64,000 nt of DNA from UBA9611 sp965237595 (GCA_965237595.1 CBDEFY010000004.1:186001-250000); one strand, 5' to 3'. Shown: positions 42,751 through 50,905, counted from the stretch's first letter. Program-made: numbers and translations. The notes: generated by a model from the letters alone, not told the origin.

Positions 42751-43395
42751 ATGGCATCGGTCCAAGAAACTCAACTAACCCAGGAAAAATTCGAGCAGGG
42801 GATGACTACCCAGCAGTACATCGACCAAATCAAGGTCAACAAAGAACCGTTTGTGAAAATCTATGAAACGGTCCAAGTCCCGGCTGATTCGTTGAACTTG
42901 TTCAACGGGCTGAGAGAGCCTCTGAAGCTGGCCGTGTTTACCGCCGATTGGTGCGGAGACGCCATGAGCACCACTCCGGTGATCCTAAAATTGGCCGATA
43001 GCACCCCGAATATCTCCCTTCAAGTGTTCAACCGCGACGACGAACTAGAGTTGAGCAACAGCTTTTTACCCGAGCACCGGGCGGGTACCGTGCCCATCTT
43101 CGTAGTTTTGGACCAACACATGAACCAGGTGGTCCGCTTTATTGAGACCGCCGGCTCTCTGGTGCCGGACATTGACGCCATGGACGCCGCCATCGATCAG
43201 GAAACCGCCGGTATGAGCGACGCCGAACAGCGTCAGGCCCGGCGGGGCCGACGCACGTCCTATCGGGTGGAGCGTGCCCAAGCGTGGGGAGAGGTAATCC
43301 TAAACGAGTTTAGAGGTTTGGTGGCGGACGCCTTGGCCCGGAACCCCCGAGACCGTCCCGTTGAAGGCGGCACCAAATGGCCGCCTGAGGACTAG
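42751..43395 (+). CDS. thioredoxin-family protein with a single active-site cysteine
   Basis: A 214-residue thioredoxin-like protein: LKLAVFTADWCGDAMSTTPV, then FLPEHRAGTVPIFVVLDQHM with the cis-proline (TVP). The active site is WCGDA, so the second cysteine of CxxC is missing. The C-terminal third is charged and helical (DAEQRQARRGRRTSYRVERA). Related proteins of this type act as monothiol reductases or chaperone-like factors. ATG at 42751 has AGGGGG upstream; a GTG three codons earlier is possible. Confidence 0.8.
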   Translation: MASVQETQLTQEKFEQGMTTQQYIDQIKVNKEPFVKIYETVQVPADSLNLFNGLREPLKLAVFTADWCGDAMSTTPVILKLADSTPNISLQVFNRDDELELSNSFLPEHRAGTVPIFVVLDQHMNQVVRFIETAGSLVPDIDAMDAAIDQETAGMSDAEQRQARRGRRTSYRVERAQAWGEVILNEFRGLVADALARNPRDRPVEGGTKWPPED

Positions 43396-43400
43396 AAGCA

Positions 43401-43496
43401 ATTTCAAAATGTGGTTCGACAAGTCCGATTTCATCTCCCGATGCATCGGGGGACCTGTCGAAGGACCCAACGGCGGGTCGTTTAGGATTTTGAAAT
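43401..43496. repeat. 96-bp imperfect palindrome, MITE-like
   Basis: ATTTCAAAAT and ATTTTGAAAT form the ends. Inside, TTCGACAAGTCC pairs imperfectly with GGACCTGTCGAA and CCCGATGCATCGGG forms the tip. The whole can fold into one long hairpin, as expected for a miniature inverted-repeat element. No coding content. It lies between two genes reading in the same direction. Confidence 0.5.
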
Positions 43497-43541
43497 AGGT
43501 ACTAGCTCCTAGCACTTGAAAATCGTTTCAAGAGGCCGGTT

Positions 43542-43832
43542 ATGGCTGAAGAACTCATCGGTATGGAAGACATGGCGGCAATCTTTGAGGTTACCGACGC
43601 TCTGGGGATACACCGCGAGTCCGTTCGGGTCGAACTCACCAAAGAAGACCCCGGCTCTATACGTCAGGCGGGCGACGGCATCGTTGAGATTACGCTGCCC
43701 GTCAACGAGACCACCGAGATCTTCTGCCGCAAGTTACGCAGCGACTTGGAGGCCATGGGCTACCAGCCGGCGGACTCCGTACTTAGCTACGACGACGACA
43801 ATGACGATGACGATGACGATGACGACGATTAA
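43542..43832 (+). CDS. small acidic protein with a poly-Asp tail
   Basis: A 96-residue protein starting MAEELIGMEDMAAIFEVTDA, followed by a small alpha/beta body (VRVELTKEDPG, IVEITLPVNETTEIFCRKLR) and a C-terminus of almost only Asp (nine or more in a run). The tail could bind metal ions or nucleic-acid-binding partners. I recognise no family. The tail arises from GAC/GAT repeats that can change length by slippage. Confidence 0.6.
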   Translation: MAEELIGMEDMAAIFEVTDALGIHRESVRVELTKEDPGSIRQAGDGIVEITLPVNETTEIFCRKLRSDLEAMGYQPADSVLSYDDDNDDDDDDDDD

Positions 43833-43864
43833 CGATGACGCCGGTTGGACTACCGCCGGTTGGA

Positions 43865-44389
43865 CTAATAACTCGGTTCCCGCCACTCAAAGGCCAGATT
43901 GGCGTAACGCACGAAAACCGCTCCCCCCGGAGCGGCCATGGGACCGTTGGCGGCCAATAGCGCAATGGTGTGCTGCTCGCCGGGCCGCGCATCGTCGGTG
44001 ATTAGCAACCGCTGGGGCACGTTGAACCCCTGGACCGTACCCCGGTCCCGGTTGCACTCCCCATCGATCCACAGCTCCCCGTAGTCGTCGATACAGGTCT
44101 CGAACTGCACCCTAACGCCGGTTGTGGGGTGGCCTTCCACCGTCTCTGGGAAAGTCACGTGAATCCGGTACCAGACGAAGGAAAACCCATGGGAGACCCA
44201 ATTGCCCAGGTCCTGGCACACCTCCCAACCGGAGTCGTCGTAATCGGGAAGCCGGGCTGGCGAACCTTCCAGTTGGGAGACCAGGCCTTCGTTGGGCTCG
44301 CCGGGAACCAGCCCTTGGGCGTACTTCCATTGGCCTTTCACCGCCGCCAGGCCGCTGCTGGAATTGAGGTCTATGACCGCTCTCGGCAT
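43865..44389 (-). CDS. galactose-binding-like beta-sandwich protein
   Basis: A 174-residue protein resembling the jelly-roll domain of glycoside hydrolase family 2: MPRAVIDLNSSSGLAAVKGQ, LPDYDDSGWEVCQDLGNWVS, FVWYRIHVTFPETV, ETCIDDYGELWIDGE and GEQHTIALLAANG. Residues in the WYR and DDYGELWIDG segments are characteristic. No signal peptide and no catalytic domain; perhaps an intracellular sugar- or cell-binding module. Confidence 0.7.
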   Translation of the reverse strand: MPRAVIDLNSSSGLAAVKGQWKYAQGLVPGEPNEGLVSQLEGSPARLPDYDDSGWEVCQDLGNWVSHGFSFVWYRIHVTFPETVEGHPTTGVRVQFETCIDDYGELWIDGECNRDRGTVQGFNVPQRLLITDDARPGEQHTIALLAANGPMAAPGGAVFVRYANLAFEWREPSY

Positions 44390-44419
44390 TGCACGTCCCC
44401 TTGTTTTTTTATTTGACTG

Positions 44420-44462
44420 CTAAACGCTCACAATCTTGATGCCGGCATGGACCTTGTATATC
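44420..44462 (-). pseudogene. remnant of an npdG 3' end
   Basis: The minus strand reads IYKVHAGIKIVSV then TAG. The intact gene that ends four bases upstream closes IYKIHAGIKIVGI then TAG. So the last ~13 codons of npdG occur twice in a row in diverged form. As with ilvD, the extra copy lies directly downstream of the intact gene. Confidence 0.7.
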
Positions 44463-44465
44463 CGC

Positions 44466-45113
44466 CTAGATTCCCACTATCTTTATGCCGGCATGAATCT
44501 TATAGATTCGATTGATGTTCACCAGCATGGGCGTGATTTGTTCCACGTATTTGGCGTTGGTCAGATTGCCGCCGTCCACGCCGCGCAAGTTTTTGATTTT
44601 GTCGGCCAGGCCCATCACCAGCTTCTTGGCGTCGGCGTGGTCCGAGCAGACCACCACGTCCCCTTCCATGGTCACGTTGGGGTCCAGCAGTTCTTCGGCG
44701 CTGGCGTTCTGAAAGGCGGCTACCACCTGGGAATCGGGTAGCATCTCTTGGGCTTCTTGGGCGGCGGAGCCGGCCTCGACCTCCACCGCGCTGGCCCCTT
44801 TGCCCCGCTCGAACTTCATGGGTGCAATGACGCTGACCACAATCTTGCCTTTTAGCGTTGGGCCAAGGTCCTCCAACACCGGGCGTTGGCCCTCGTATGG
44901 GAATGCCAGGAAGACCACATCCGCCGATGCTGCCGCGCCGGAGTTATCCGTACCCTTGATTACCACGCCCGGCGCTGACTGGGCCAACTCCTCGGCGGTT
45001 GCCGCGCCCCGGGCGGCGTCCCGGGACCCGATGATCGGCGTTTCTCCGGCCATTGCCAGGCGAAGGGCCAGCCCTTTGCCCTCCGGTCCTGTCCCTCCCA
45101 AGATCGCCAGCAT
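44466..45113 (-). CDS. npdG: NADPH-dependent F420 reductase
   Basis: Transfers hydride between NADP(H) and coenzyme F420. A 215-residue protein: LAILGGTGPEGKGLALRLAM for NADP binding, PIIGSRDAARG, ADVVFLAFPYEG, IVVSVIAPMKFERGKG, VAAFQNASAEELLDP, VVVCSDHADAKKLVMGL, and LTNAKYVEQITPMLVNINRI. The order and the N-terminal GGTG(P/K)EG motif are those of the Fno/NpdG family. It supports the use of F420 by the LLM enzymes in this window. Confidence 0.92.
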   Translation of the reverse strand: MLAILGGTGPEGKGLALRLAMAGETPIIGSRDAARGAATAEELAQSAPGVVIKGTDNSGAAASADVVFLAFPYEGQRPVLEDLGPTLKGKIVVSVIAPMKFERGKGASAVEVEAGSAAQEAQEMLPDSQVVAAFQNASAEELLDPNVTMEGDVVVCSDHADAKKLVMGLADKIKNLRGVDGGNLTNAKYVEQITPMLVNINRIYKIHAGIKIVGI

Positions 45114-45435
45114 AGACCCTCCTGATTGACCCGTTTGCCGGGTGGACCTCTTGGAAAAAGGGCCCCGGCTTGGTGTAAACGCGGCCGTCGGCCATGTGTG
45201 ACTAATGGTGAGGCAATACTATAGCCGCAACGCCTTGCCGAGGGAAGGGCTGGCAAATCGTAGTGACAAATAGGAGATTAAGGACCCATAGCGCCGATGA
45301 GCTCCGAAAAGAGCGTTTCGGCCTTTTCGGCCAAGGCGTCGAAGGGGGACCGGTTGCTTCAATGGGGTTTTTTCGGTTAGATATTGGTCGAAACTCACAC
45401 TTTTCTCACACATCACTCGACCAGAGCGGGTCAAG
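45114..45435. other. gene-free stretch between npdG and an IS composite
   Basis: No convincing gene. A minus-strand frame from 45434 of 71 codons has no ribosome site and low-complexity basic content. The region likely holds the promoter of npdG at its left end. Confidence 0.4.
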
Positions 45436-45982
45436 TGGACCCCATCATCAGGACAGCGGTGAGGCTAAAAATAAGAGAGTCTACCGCTGGGGTGTCTCGT
45501 AAACCTTCATCCGATGGTAAGGCTCGTGGAAGTTCCAGTAAACACCTTTGGGGGCTCACTGCTTGGAACACCTGACCCGGTGACCGATAGCCCAGGGCTT
45601 GATGGGGCCGCTCTTGGTTGTAGAAGGCCAGATAAGCCCCAATCCCTTTTCTGGCCTCAGTCCCATTTTGGTATGCCTTCAGGTACACCTCCTCGTACTT
45701 GATGCTGCGCCACAGCCGTTCCACGAAGACGTTGTCCATGCACCGGCCCCTGCCGTCCATGCTCACTTGAACGCCTTGCGCCAGCAGCATGCTGGTGAAG
45801 GCCTCGCTGGTGAACTGGCTGCCCTGGTCGGTGTTGAAGATCTGTGGCCGACCCTCACAATGCGGGCAGATTATCCCGTCAGCCCAGCGGAGACCTTCAA
45901 TGTACTTGATGGCTGAAGTTTCGTTAGGGAAGCTCTTGAAGAACTCGTATGCGCTGATGGTAGTGCCGCCGTTGTCTGCCAT
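45431..45982 (-). pseudogene. chimeric frame: IS1595-type N-terminus joined to IS3 OrfB integrase C-terminus
   Basis: The first ~44 residues (MADNGGTTISAYEFFKSFPN, IKYIEGLRWADGIICPHCEG) are the start of an IS1595 transposase with the first half of its zinc ribbon. The frame then continues RPQIFNTDQGSQFTSEAFTS, FVERLWRSIKYEEVYLKAYQ and YNQERPHQALGYRSPGQVF, the second half of the IS3 OrfB integrase. The fusion is in frame. A promoter-like TTGACT, 17 bases, TAAACT lies upstream on the minus strand. It lacks the first catalytic aspartate, so it is not a functional transposase. Confidence 0.75.
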
Positions 45983-46017
45983 TTGAATTGACTCCTGTTT
46001 CTTAGTACAATCCAAGT

Positions 46018-46692
46018 TTAACAGCTATGGGCTGCGAAGTCAAGTATATAATTCCCAAAATTAAGAGAGTCTACCGCTGGGGTGTCTCGTAAACCTTCAT
46101 CCGATGGTAAGGCTCGTGGAAGTTCCAGTAAACACCTTTGTGGGCTCACTGCATGGAACACCTTGCTCAAGGCCTCTTCCAGAGCCGCAACACAGAAGTC
46201 TACCTCCAGGGTGTTGGACAGCCGCCAGGCCAGCACGTAGCGGCTGTGCCAATCCATGATGGCCACCAAGTAGAGGAAACCCCGAGCCATGGGTATGTAG
46301 GTGATGTCGGTGGCCCACACCTGGTTGACCCGGTTGATCTCCAGCCCCCTGAGCAAGTACGGATAGACCTTATGCCCTGGGTTTGGCTTGCTGGTGTTGG
46401 GACGCCGGTAGATGGCCTCCAGGCCTATCAGCTGCATCAGCCGGCGGACCCGCTTGCGGTTGACCTGGTGTCCGTGATTGCTGAGCCAGGCAGTCATCCT
46501 TCTGGATCCGTAGAAAGGTGTCTTCAGGTACTGTTGGTCTATGAGGGCCATCAACTCCAAGTCCTCGGCGCCGGCCTCGGTTGGCAGGTAGTACAACGAG
46601 GAGCGGCTGATACCCAGCAAGGCGCACTGGCGCACCAGAGACAGCTTCGGTTCTTCTCGGTCAATCATGGCCCGGCGTTGGGACCGGCTCAC
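46018..46692 (-). pseudogene. IS3 OrfB, N-terminal half with a foreign tail
   Basis: The first ~170 residues are IS3 OrfB: LVRQCALLGISRSSLYYLP, PFYGSRRMTAWLSNHGHQVN, RVNQVWATDITYIPMARGFL with the first aspartate, and LVAIMDWHSRYVLAWRLSN. After ALEEALSK the frame jumps to VFHAVSPQRCLLELPRALPS, the end of the IS3 copy, and then to unrelated residues. The DNA lacks the second Asp and Glu in this frame. Its start overlaps orfA by four bases. Confidence 0.8.
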
Positions 46693-46973
46693 AACCCGAA
46701 GCTCCGTGACAAAAAATCCCGTTCCACCTTGAGCTGCCCAATCTGTTGGTAGAGCTGGGCAGTGAGGACCTCTTGGTCCTTCTCCTGGCGTCCACCACCA
46801 TTTTCAAAGAGGTGCGGCGCCCCCTGAGTCAAGGCCTTCTTCCAGGCATGGATCTGGCTCGGGTGGACTTCAAACCGGCTGGCCAGCTCTGCAATGGTGT
46901 GCTCCCCCTGGAGCGCGGCCAAAGCCACTTTGGCCTTGAAGACTGGCCTGTGCTTCTTACGTGTTTGCTTCAT
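46689..46973 (-). CDS. IS3-family OrfA
   Basis: A 94-residue protein: MKQTRKKHRPVFKAKVALAA, then LQGEHTIAELASRFEVHPSQ with the helix-turn-helix, IHAWKKALTQGA, and the coiled coil TAQLYQQIGQLKVERDFLSR. Complete, but its OrfB is broken. Confidence 0.88.
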   Translation of the reverse strand: MKQTRKKHRPVFKAKVALAALQGEHTIAELASRFEVHPSQIHAWKKALTQGAPHLFENGGGRQEKDQEVLTAQLYQQIGQLKVERDFLSRSFGL

Positions 46974-47104
46974 GTCCTGCTCCTTGTTTCCGTCCTATTT
47001 TAGGAGCGGGACTCTCTCTTAGCCACCTGTCCGAATTTTGGGGTCCACCTCAGGGAATGTAAGATTGGTCTTTAGATTTATGTCGCGGAGAGGTGGAGTC
47101 AATT

Positions 47105-47245
47105 ATGTCCCGGTTCAAATTACTTGTCATGACAGTGGGCGTTCTAGGGGTGATTCTCTTCGGAGCTGTGGTGGCCCACGCCGGCTGGGGCTGGAATGCG
47201 GAGATTGACGTGGAAGGCGTCGAAATCAGGACACAGTGGGCCTGA
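47105..47245 (+). pseudogene. truncated secreted protein at the edge of an integrated element
   Basis: A 46-codon frame starting MSRFKLLVMTVGVLGVILFG with AVVAHAG as a signal-peptidase site, then WGWNAEIDVEGVEIRTQWA and TGA. A ribosome site GGTGGAG precedes it. A mature part of about 20 residues is too short for a secreted protein of this form. The last bases meet the decayed serine recombinase, so it is likely a host gene cut by integration. The missing 3' part is not found in the window. Confidence 0.5.
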
Positions 47246-48819
47246 CTTGACGAAATCAAGAACCGAGGCCGATTCGGTGGTCACACCATCGTTCGGCATG
47301 GGGACGGTGTACGTCAGCGTCGCCTCGTCTCCCACCACCTTGATGCCCTCCACGAAGTTGCGGATGAGCGCCTTGCGCTCGGGGAACGTCCCATCCTTCA
47401 GGAAGTCCCGGAAGTCCGCAACGTACTCCGCAATCTCCTCGGTGTTGGGAAGGGCAACCCTGCGTTGCTCAAGCTGAGTCTCGGCGTCGTCTCTCGCAGC
47501 CTCAAGCTGCTCCTCACGGTGCCTCAGAAAGAAGATTCGGGGCGACAGGACCTCCAGCGTCAGCTCGCTCGTCTCAAAGGCCTCGTAGAGCCTCTCCAGC
47601 CGCTTCCTCACGTCCCCTAGCTCGGCCTCAATGACCTCCAGCCTGCCGGCCAACTCCCCGGCCATGGCGTCGATCTCCTCGGCCACCATCGTCACCAGCG
47701 CCACGATGGTCTCCTCGTTCAGAATCCGCTCCCTGATCTTCTCCACCACGAACGCCTCCAGCCTGGGAGCGTTCAGGTAGCGGGCGCTGCACGTTCCTGC
47801 GCCTTCCCTGAACAGGGTGCCGCAGATGTAGTAGGCGAACTGGCCGCTCTTGGCTCCCTGGCCGGAATAGGGCCTGCCGCACACGCCGCACTTGAGCAGC
47901 CCGCTCAGCAGGAACTTGCTGCCAACCCTCGCGGGCCTCTGCACCTTCGGGGCGCGGTCCCGCATCGCCTGTTGCACGTCGTCGAACAGCTCCCTCGACA
48001 CCAGCGCGGGCCACGCTCCCTCAACCCTCACCGGGTCCTGGGTCTTCTCTCCCTTGCTGGTTCTGCCCCACACTGCGGTTCCGGTGTAGGCTTCGTTGGT
48101 CAGCAGGTAGTGGAGTCCGCCTTTGTTCCAGCGCTTGCCCCTGTTGGTGATGCCCCGGCCGTTCAGGGCCTTGCAGATCTCCTTGAGGCCGTTGCCCCTG
48201 AGCGAGCTCTCGAATATCTCCTTCACCACCGGGGCGGTGGTCGGGTCAACCTCCAGGGTGGGGCGCTCCTTCACCCCGTCGCTGACCTTGATTCGCTTGT
48301 ACCCGAAGGGGGCGTTCGAGGCGAGGAAGAAGCCCCGTGATGCGGACTCCCTCATTCCCCGGACGACGTCCTGGGCAAGATTTTCGCTGTAGAACTCGTC
48401 CACGCTCTCGATGATGGCCTCCATGAGCTTGCCGGTAGGGGAGTCGTCGGCGTGCTCGGTGATGGACACCACCCTGATGCCCTTGCGCCGGAGCATCGAT
48501 TTGAAGGCGACTGCGTGCTCCCGCTTGCGGGTGAAGCGGCTGAACTTCCAGACGAGGATGACCTCAAAGGGGGCCTTCGGCTGGCTGCCCTGCTCGATCA
48601 TCTCCCTGAACTGGGGCCGGTCCGCCACGCGGCCGCTCTCGGCCTCGTCCACGTACTTGCGCGCCCTCAAGCCGTGGCGACCAGGTAGCCGTTGGCCTTG
48701 GCATAGTCCTAGAGCGCCCTGAGCTGGGCGGACACGGACAGGTCCACGTCCTGCCGCTCGCTGGAGACCCTGGCGTAGAGGGCTGCCGGCGTGAGCGGCT
48801 GTAGGTGCGTCTTCTTCAT
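47144..48819 (-). pseudogene. large serine recombinase, decayed
   Basis: Site-specific integrase of the large serine type. The N-terminal part has AALYARVSSERQDVDLSVSA with the catalytic serine, then a TAG inside LRAL-DYAKANGYLVA, then a frameshift into YVDEAESGRVADRPQFREMI, WKFSRFTRKREHAVAFKSML, a recombinase domain (APFGYKRIKVSDG, LNGRGITNRGKRWNKGGLHY), a zinc ribbon (LLKCGVCGRPYSGQG, YYICGTLFREGAGTC) and a coiled coil. From 47245 down, the last 34 residues are only the antisense of a truncated host gene. Not functional as it stands. Confidence 0.88.
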
Positions 48820-48829
48820 TGCTGTCCTC

Positions 48830-49243
48830 CTAGTGGGTTTCAAAGTCGTTGTATTTGGGAGCAGTGCCCATCTCGATGATGGCGTAAGTCTCAAAGAGGG
48901 TCTGTTCCAATTGGTCGGTGATTGCAACGGCCCGGAAGGTCATTGCTCGCACTCTCTCCCGCTGCTGGCGGTACTCATCCTTTTGAGCTCTTTCAATGTC
49001 TTCAGCCCTGCCCTCTGGCTCATTCAGCGCCTCCCGCAGCAGTTTGAAGGCGAATGTTGCCGAATATCGGTCTGAACTGGCCGCCCCGTGCTCCCGAACG
49101 CGGTTCCGCATGTTATTGGAACGACCTACGTATATCGGATTGCCCTTCTCGTAGAGAACGTACACGCCTTTTCGAGGGGCATCGCTGTAGTCGTCCCAGC
49201 GCAGTTCTTCGCTCCCCTCAAGCTCGTTCATGAGCGGCTTCAT
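48830..49243 (-). CDS. GIY-YIG nuclease-domain protein
   Basis: A 137-residue protein with the GIY-YIG fold: KGVYVLYEKGNPIYVGRSNN, MRNRVREHGAASSDRYSATF, and a late LEQTLFETYAIIEMGTAPKY with the metal glutamate and the NDFETH end. The GVYV/IYVG pair, the arginine and the glutamate are all in place. It lies ten bases upstream of the recombinase gene on the same strand and probably belongs to the same element. Target unknown. Confidence 0.85.
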   Translation of the reverse strand: MKPLMNELEGSEELRWDDYSDAPRKGVYVLYEKGNPIYVGRSNNMRNRVREHGAASSDRYSATFAFKLLREALNEPEGRAEDIERAQKDEYRQQRERVRAMTFRAVAITDQLEQTLFETYAIIEMGTAPKYNDFETH

Positions 49244-49320
49244 CTTAATCTATGGCTTCCCAAAAGATTGTGTCCATGTTGGATGAGGTCTTCCTTTGTG
49301 CCGGGCTTGCTCGATCGCGG

Positions 49321-49773
49321 CTAATTCGGGCCGCGCGTCTCTTCTCCAACGGCCGGGTCTGCGGTATCTGCGGCGGTCACGTGCAACCGCTGTCCGATGG
49401 CTCCCAGGGCGGCGTCCATCTGGTCGATCCGTGACCGGTGCTGAACGTCCAGCACCCTGTCCACCTGCGGCATGTGCCATCCCAGGCGACGGGCCAGCTC
49501 AGCCTTGCCGACGCCCTGGTCTCTCATCCCCTGGTACAGCATCACCTTCACCGAAGTCAGCGTCGGCAGTACGGCGTAGGTCTCGCCTCGTGATGGCGTG
49601 GGAATGTCCTTGCGGTCATGGATACGGGCCGCTATCGCCTCTTCCAGCGCGTGGACGGCGCGGGCGATCGCCTCCTCCCGGTCGTCTCCGAAGGTGGTCA
49701 GCTCCGGGAAGTCGGAGGAGGTCACCAACACGGTCCCGTCATCATCTTCAAGCGTTATCGGATAGGCAAGCAT
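49321..49773 (-). CDS. hicB: HicB-type antitoxin
   Basis: A 150-residue antitoxin: YPITLEDDDGTVLVTSSDFP, ELTTFGDDREEAIARAVHAL form the degenerate RNase H-like HicB domain, and GVGKAELARRLGWHMPQVDR, LDVQHRSRIDQMDAALGAIG form a C-terminal helix-turn-helix for DNA binding. Its first bases overlap the stop of hicA, which precedes it. It should neutralise HicA and repress the pair. Confidence 0.9.
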   Translation of the reverse strand: MLAYPITLEDDDGTVLVTSSDFPELTTFGDDREEAIARAVHALEEAIAARIHDRKDIPTPSRGETYAVLPTLTSVKVMLYQGMRDQGVGKAELARRLGWHMPQVDRVLDVQHRSRIDQMDAALGAIGQRLHVTAADTADPAVGEETRGPN

Positions 49774-49961
49774 CAGTCCAACCCCAAGTCTTTCTTGATC
49801 TTCTCTACGAGTCTGCGTCCAAGCTCCTTGCCGCCTCCGTGCATCGGAAGTTGGCTGGTGCGGTTTCCGAGCCGGATGGTGAGATGCCCGCTGCCTCCCT
49901 TGTGGGTGTGGAAGGTGCAGCCCTGCCTTCTCAGCCAGCGTCGAAGCTCTCGTGCGTTCAT
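49773..49961 (-). CDS. hicA: HicA-type toxin (mRNA interferase)
   Basis: A 62-residue double-stranded-RNA-binding-like toxin: MNARELRRWLRRQGCTFHTH, KGGSGHLTIRLGNRTSQLPM, HGGGKELGRRLVEKIKKDLG. The active-site histidine is in GSGHLTI. Overlap with hicB couples the two. Order toxin then antitoxin is normal for hicAB. Confidence 0.92.
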   Translation of the reverse strand: MNARELRRWLRRQGCTFHTHKGGSGHLTIRLGNRTSQLPMHGGGKELGRRLVEKIKKDLGLD

Positions 49962-50377
49962 CTCTTCATATCATGCACAACATTTGCGTTGTTGTCAACA
50001 TCCGCGTTGTCCTTGCACAAATCGACCCGGGCTTGCGCACAGGCCCTCCTTACGAGGCGCGGGATTCGCGGTGTCGCTTGGGGTGCTCTACCCGTGTACA
50101 GGAGAATGCGGGGGGCGGCAAGTTGCAGGGTGGGCGATTCCATAGCTGAAATCGGGGTGAACGGCGCTGCCTGCCACATCGGAGCAAGCAATCCGATTCC
50201 GTAGCTCCTTCCACTCCTGTAGGACAGCCTCAGCTACGAGAGTGGACAAAGTGCCGGTCGGCGAGTCGGGCGGAAGTGGACAACGCCAGCTACGGAAGTG
50301 CACAAAATGCCGGTGGGGTTTGCGAGCGTGAATTGAGAGCATGGTCTGAAGGCTCGACGCCGGTTCCCGTGAGCCGT

Positions 50378-50590
50378 TCAGTCTGCGTCCTCGTCCTCCG
50401 CCGGCGGCTCCGGCGCAGCCCCGGACCGGAGCGCCAGACGCCGCAGGTGAGCGCGGGCGATCATTCGGGCCAGGATGCGAAGCCCGCGCCGCGCCGCCTC
50501 CTGCTGCTCGGCGGAGTGCGCCGTTGCCCGGCGATTGTTCGATGGTCTCCGCGCCAACTCTTTCCCTCTCTGCGGTTTGCCGCGACTCAT
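50378..50590 (-). CDS. small basic protein, unknown
   Basis: A 70-residue frame starting MSRGKPQRGKELARRPSNNR, then a helical AARRGLRILARMIARAHLRR and an acidic tail (EPPAEDEDAD). Amphipathic basic helix plus acidic tail is common in small accessory proteins of mobile elements. No family recognised and no strong ribosome site; a frame from 50692 is longer. The 944 bases between hicA and the RepA-like gene hold no other likely gene. Confidence 0.35.
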   Translation of the reverse strand: MSRGKPQRGKELARRPSNNRRATAHSAEQQEAARRGLRILARMIARAHLRRLALRSGAAPEPPAEDEDAD

Positions 50591-50651
50591 CGGATCGCGG
50601 CTCTCGCAGTAGAGTGTGCACAATCGCAACGCGGAATAAGACCTCTCAAAG

Positions 50652-50730
50652 CTCTGCGCAGGGATGCGGCCCCTTACAGGCCGTCCCCTCATAGGGCTGC
50701 GCAGGGATGCGGGGTGCTACAGGCTCTCTT
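50652..50730. repeat. two tandem ~45-bp repeats upstream of the RepA-like gene
   Basis: CTGCGCAGGGATGCGG occurs at about 50655 and 50698, each followed by a CTACAGGC/TTACAGGC. Another set of direct repeats, GTGGACAAAGTGCCGGT, GTGGACAACGCC and GTGCACAAAATGCCGGT, lies at about 50241-50313. Both sets are in the gene-free stretch before the RepA-like gene and might be binding sites for replication or partition proteins. Confidence 0.35.
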
Positions 50731-50905
50731 TTTTTCGGCCCCTTCAACGCAGTATTGGGGGTGCACAGGAGTTTGAGTTCCGTAACAGAGCGTACAGAGT
50801 CGTGATTTCGTAGCCGAGACGGGGGTAAATCGCCCCTCTACAGGACGTAGACAGTGAACACTTTTAGAAAGGGTGCGTTCCGGACGGCAATGACATCGCC
50901 ACTGG

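Larger units (their letters stand above)
45436..47047 (-). mobile_element. scrambled IS3-family element with an IS1595-type fragment inside
   Basis: The ends are inverted: TGGACCCCATCATCAGGACA at the left and, reverse-complemented at the right, TGGACCCCAAAATTCGGACA. Within, orfA is intact (46689-46973). orfB is split: its 5' half ends near 46165, and its 3' half resumes near 45845. Between them lie a ~100-bp direct repeat of the element's own 3' end (46062-46163, copy at 45474-45572) and the promoter plus first ~45 codons of an IS1595-type transposase. Two IS3 copies around an IS1595 that underwent internal deletions would explain it. Confidence 0.8.

Noticed and set aside
45219..45434. Minus-strand frame of 71 codons before npdG
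   Set aside because: No ribosome site, low-complexity basic content and no family-like sequence.
23641..48712. Possible stop-codon recoding, as stops interrupt IS3 OrfB (TAA), DUF2851 (TAG) and the serine recombinase (TAG)
   Set aside because: Both TAA and TAG are used as normal ends by intact genes in this window, and the affected genes also carry frameshifts; decay explains it better.
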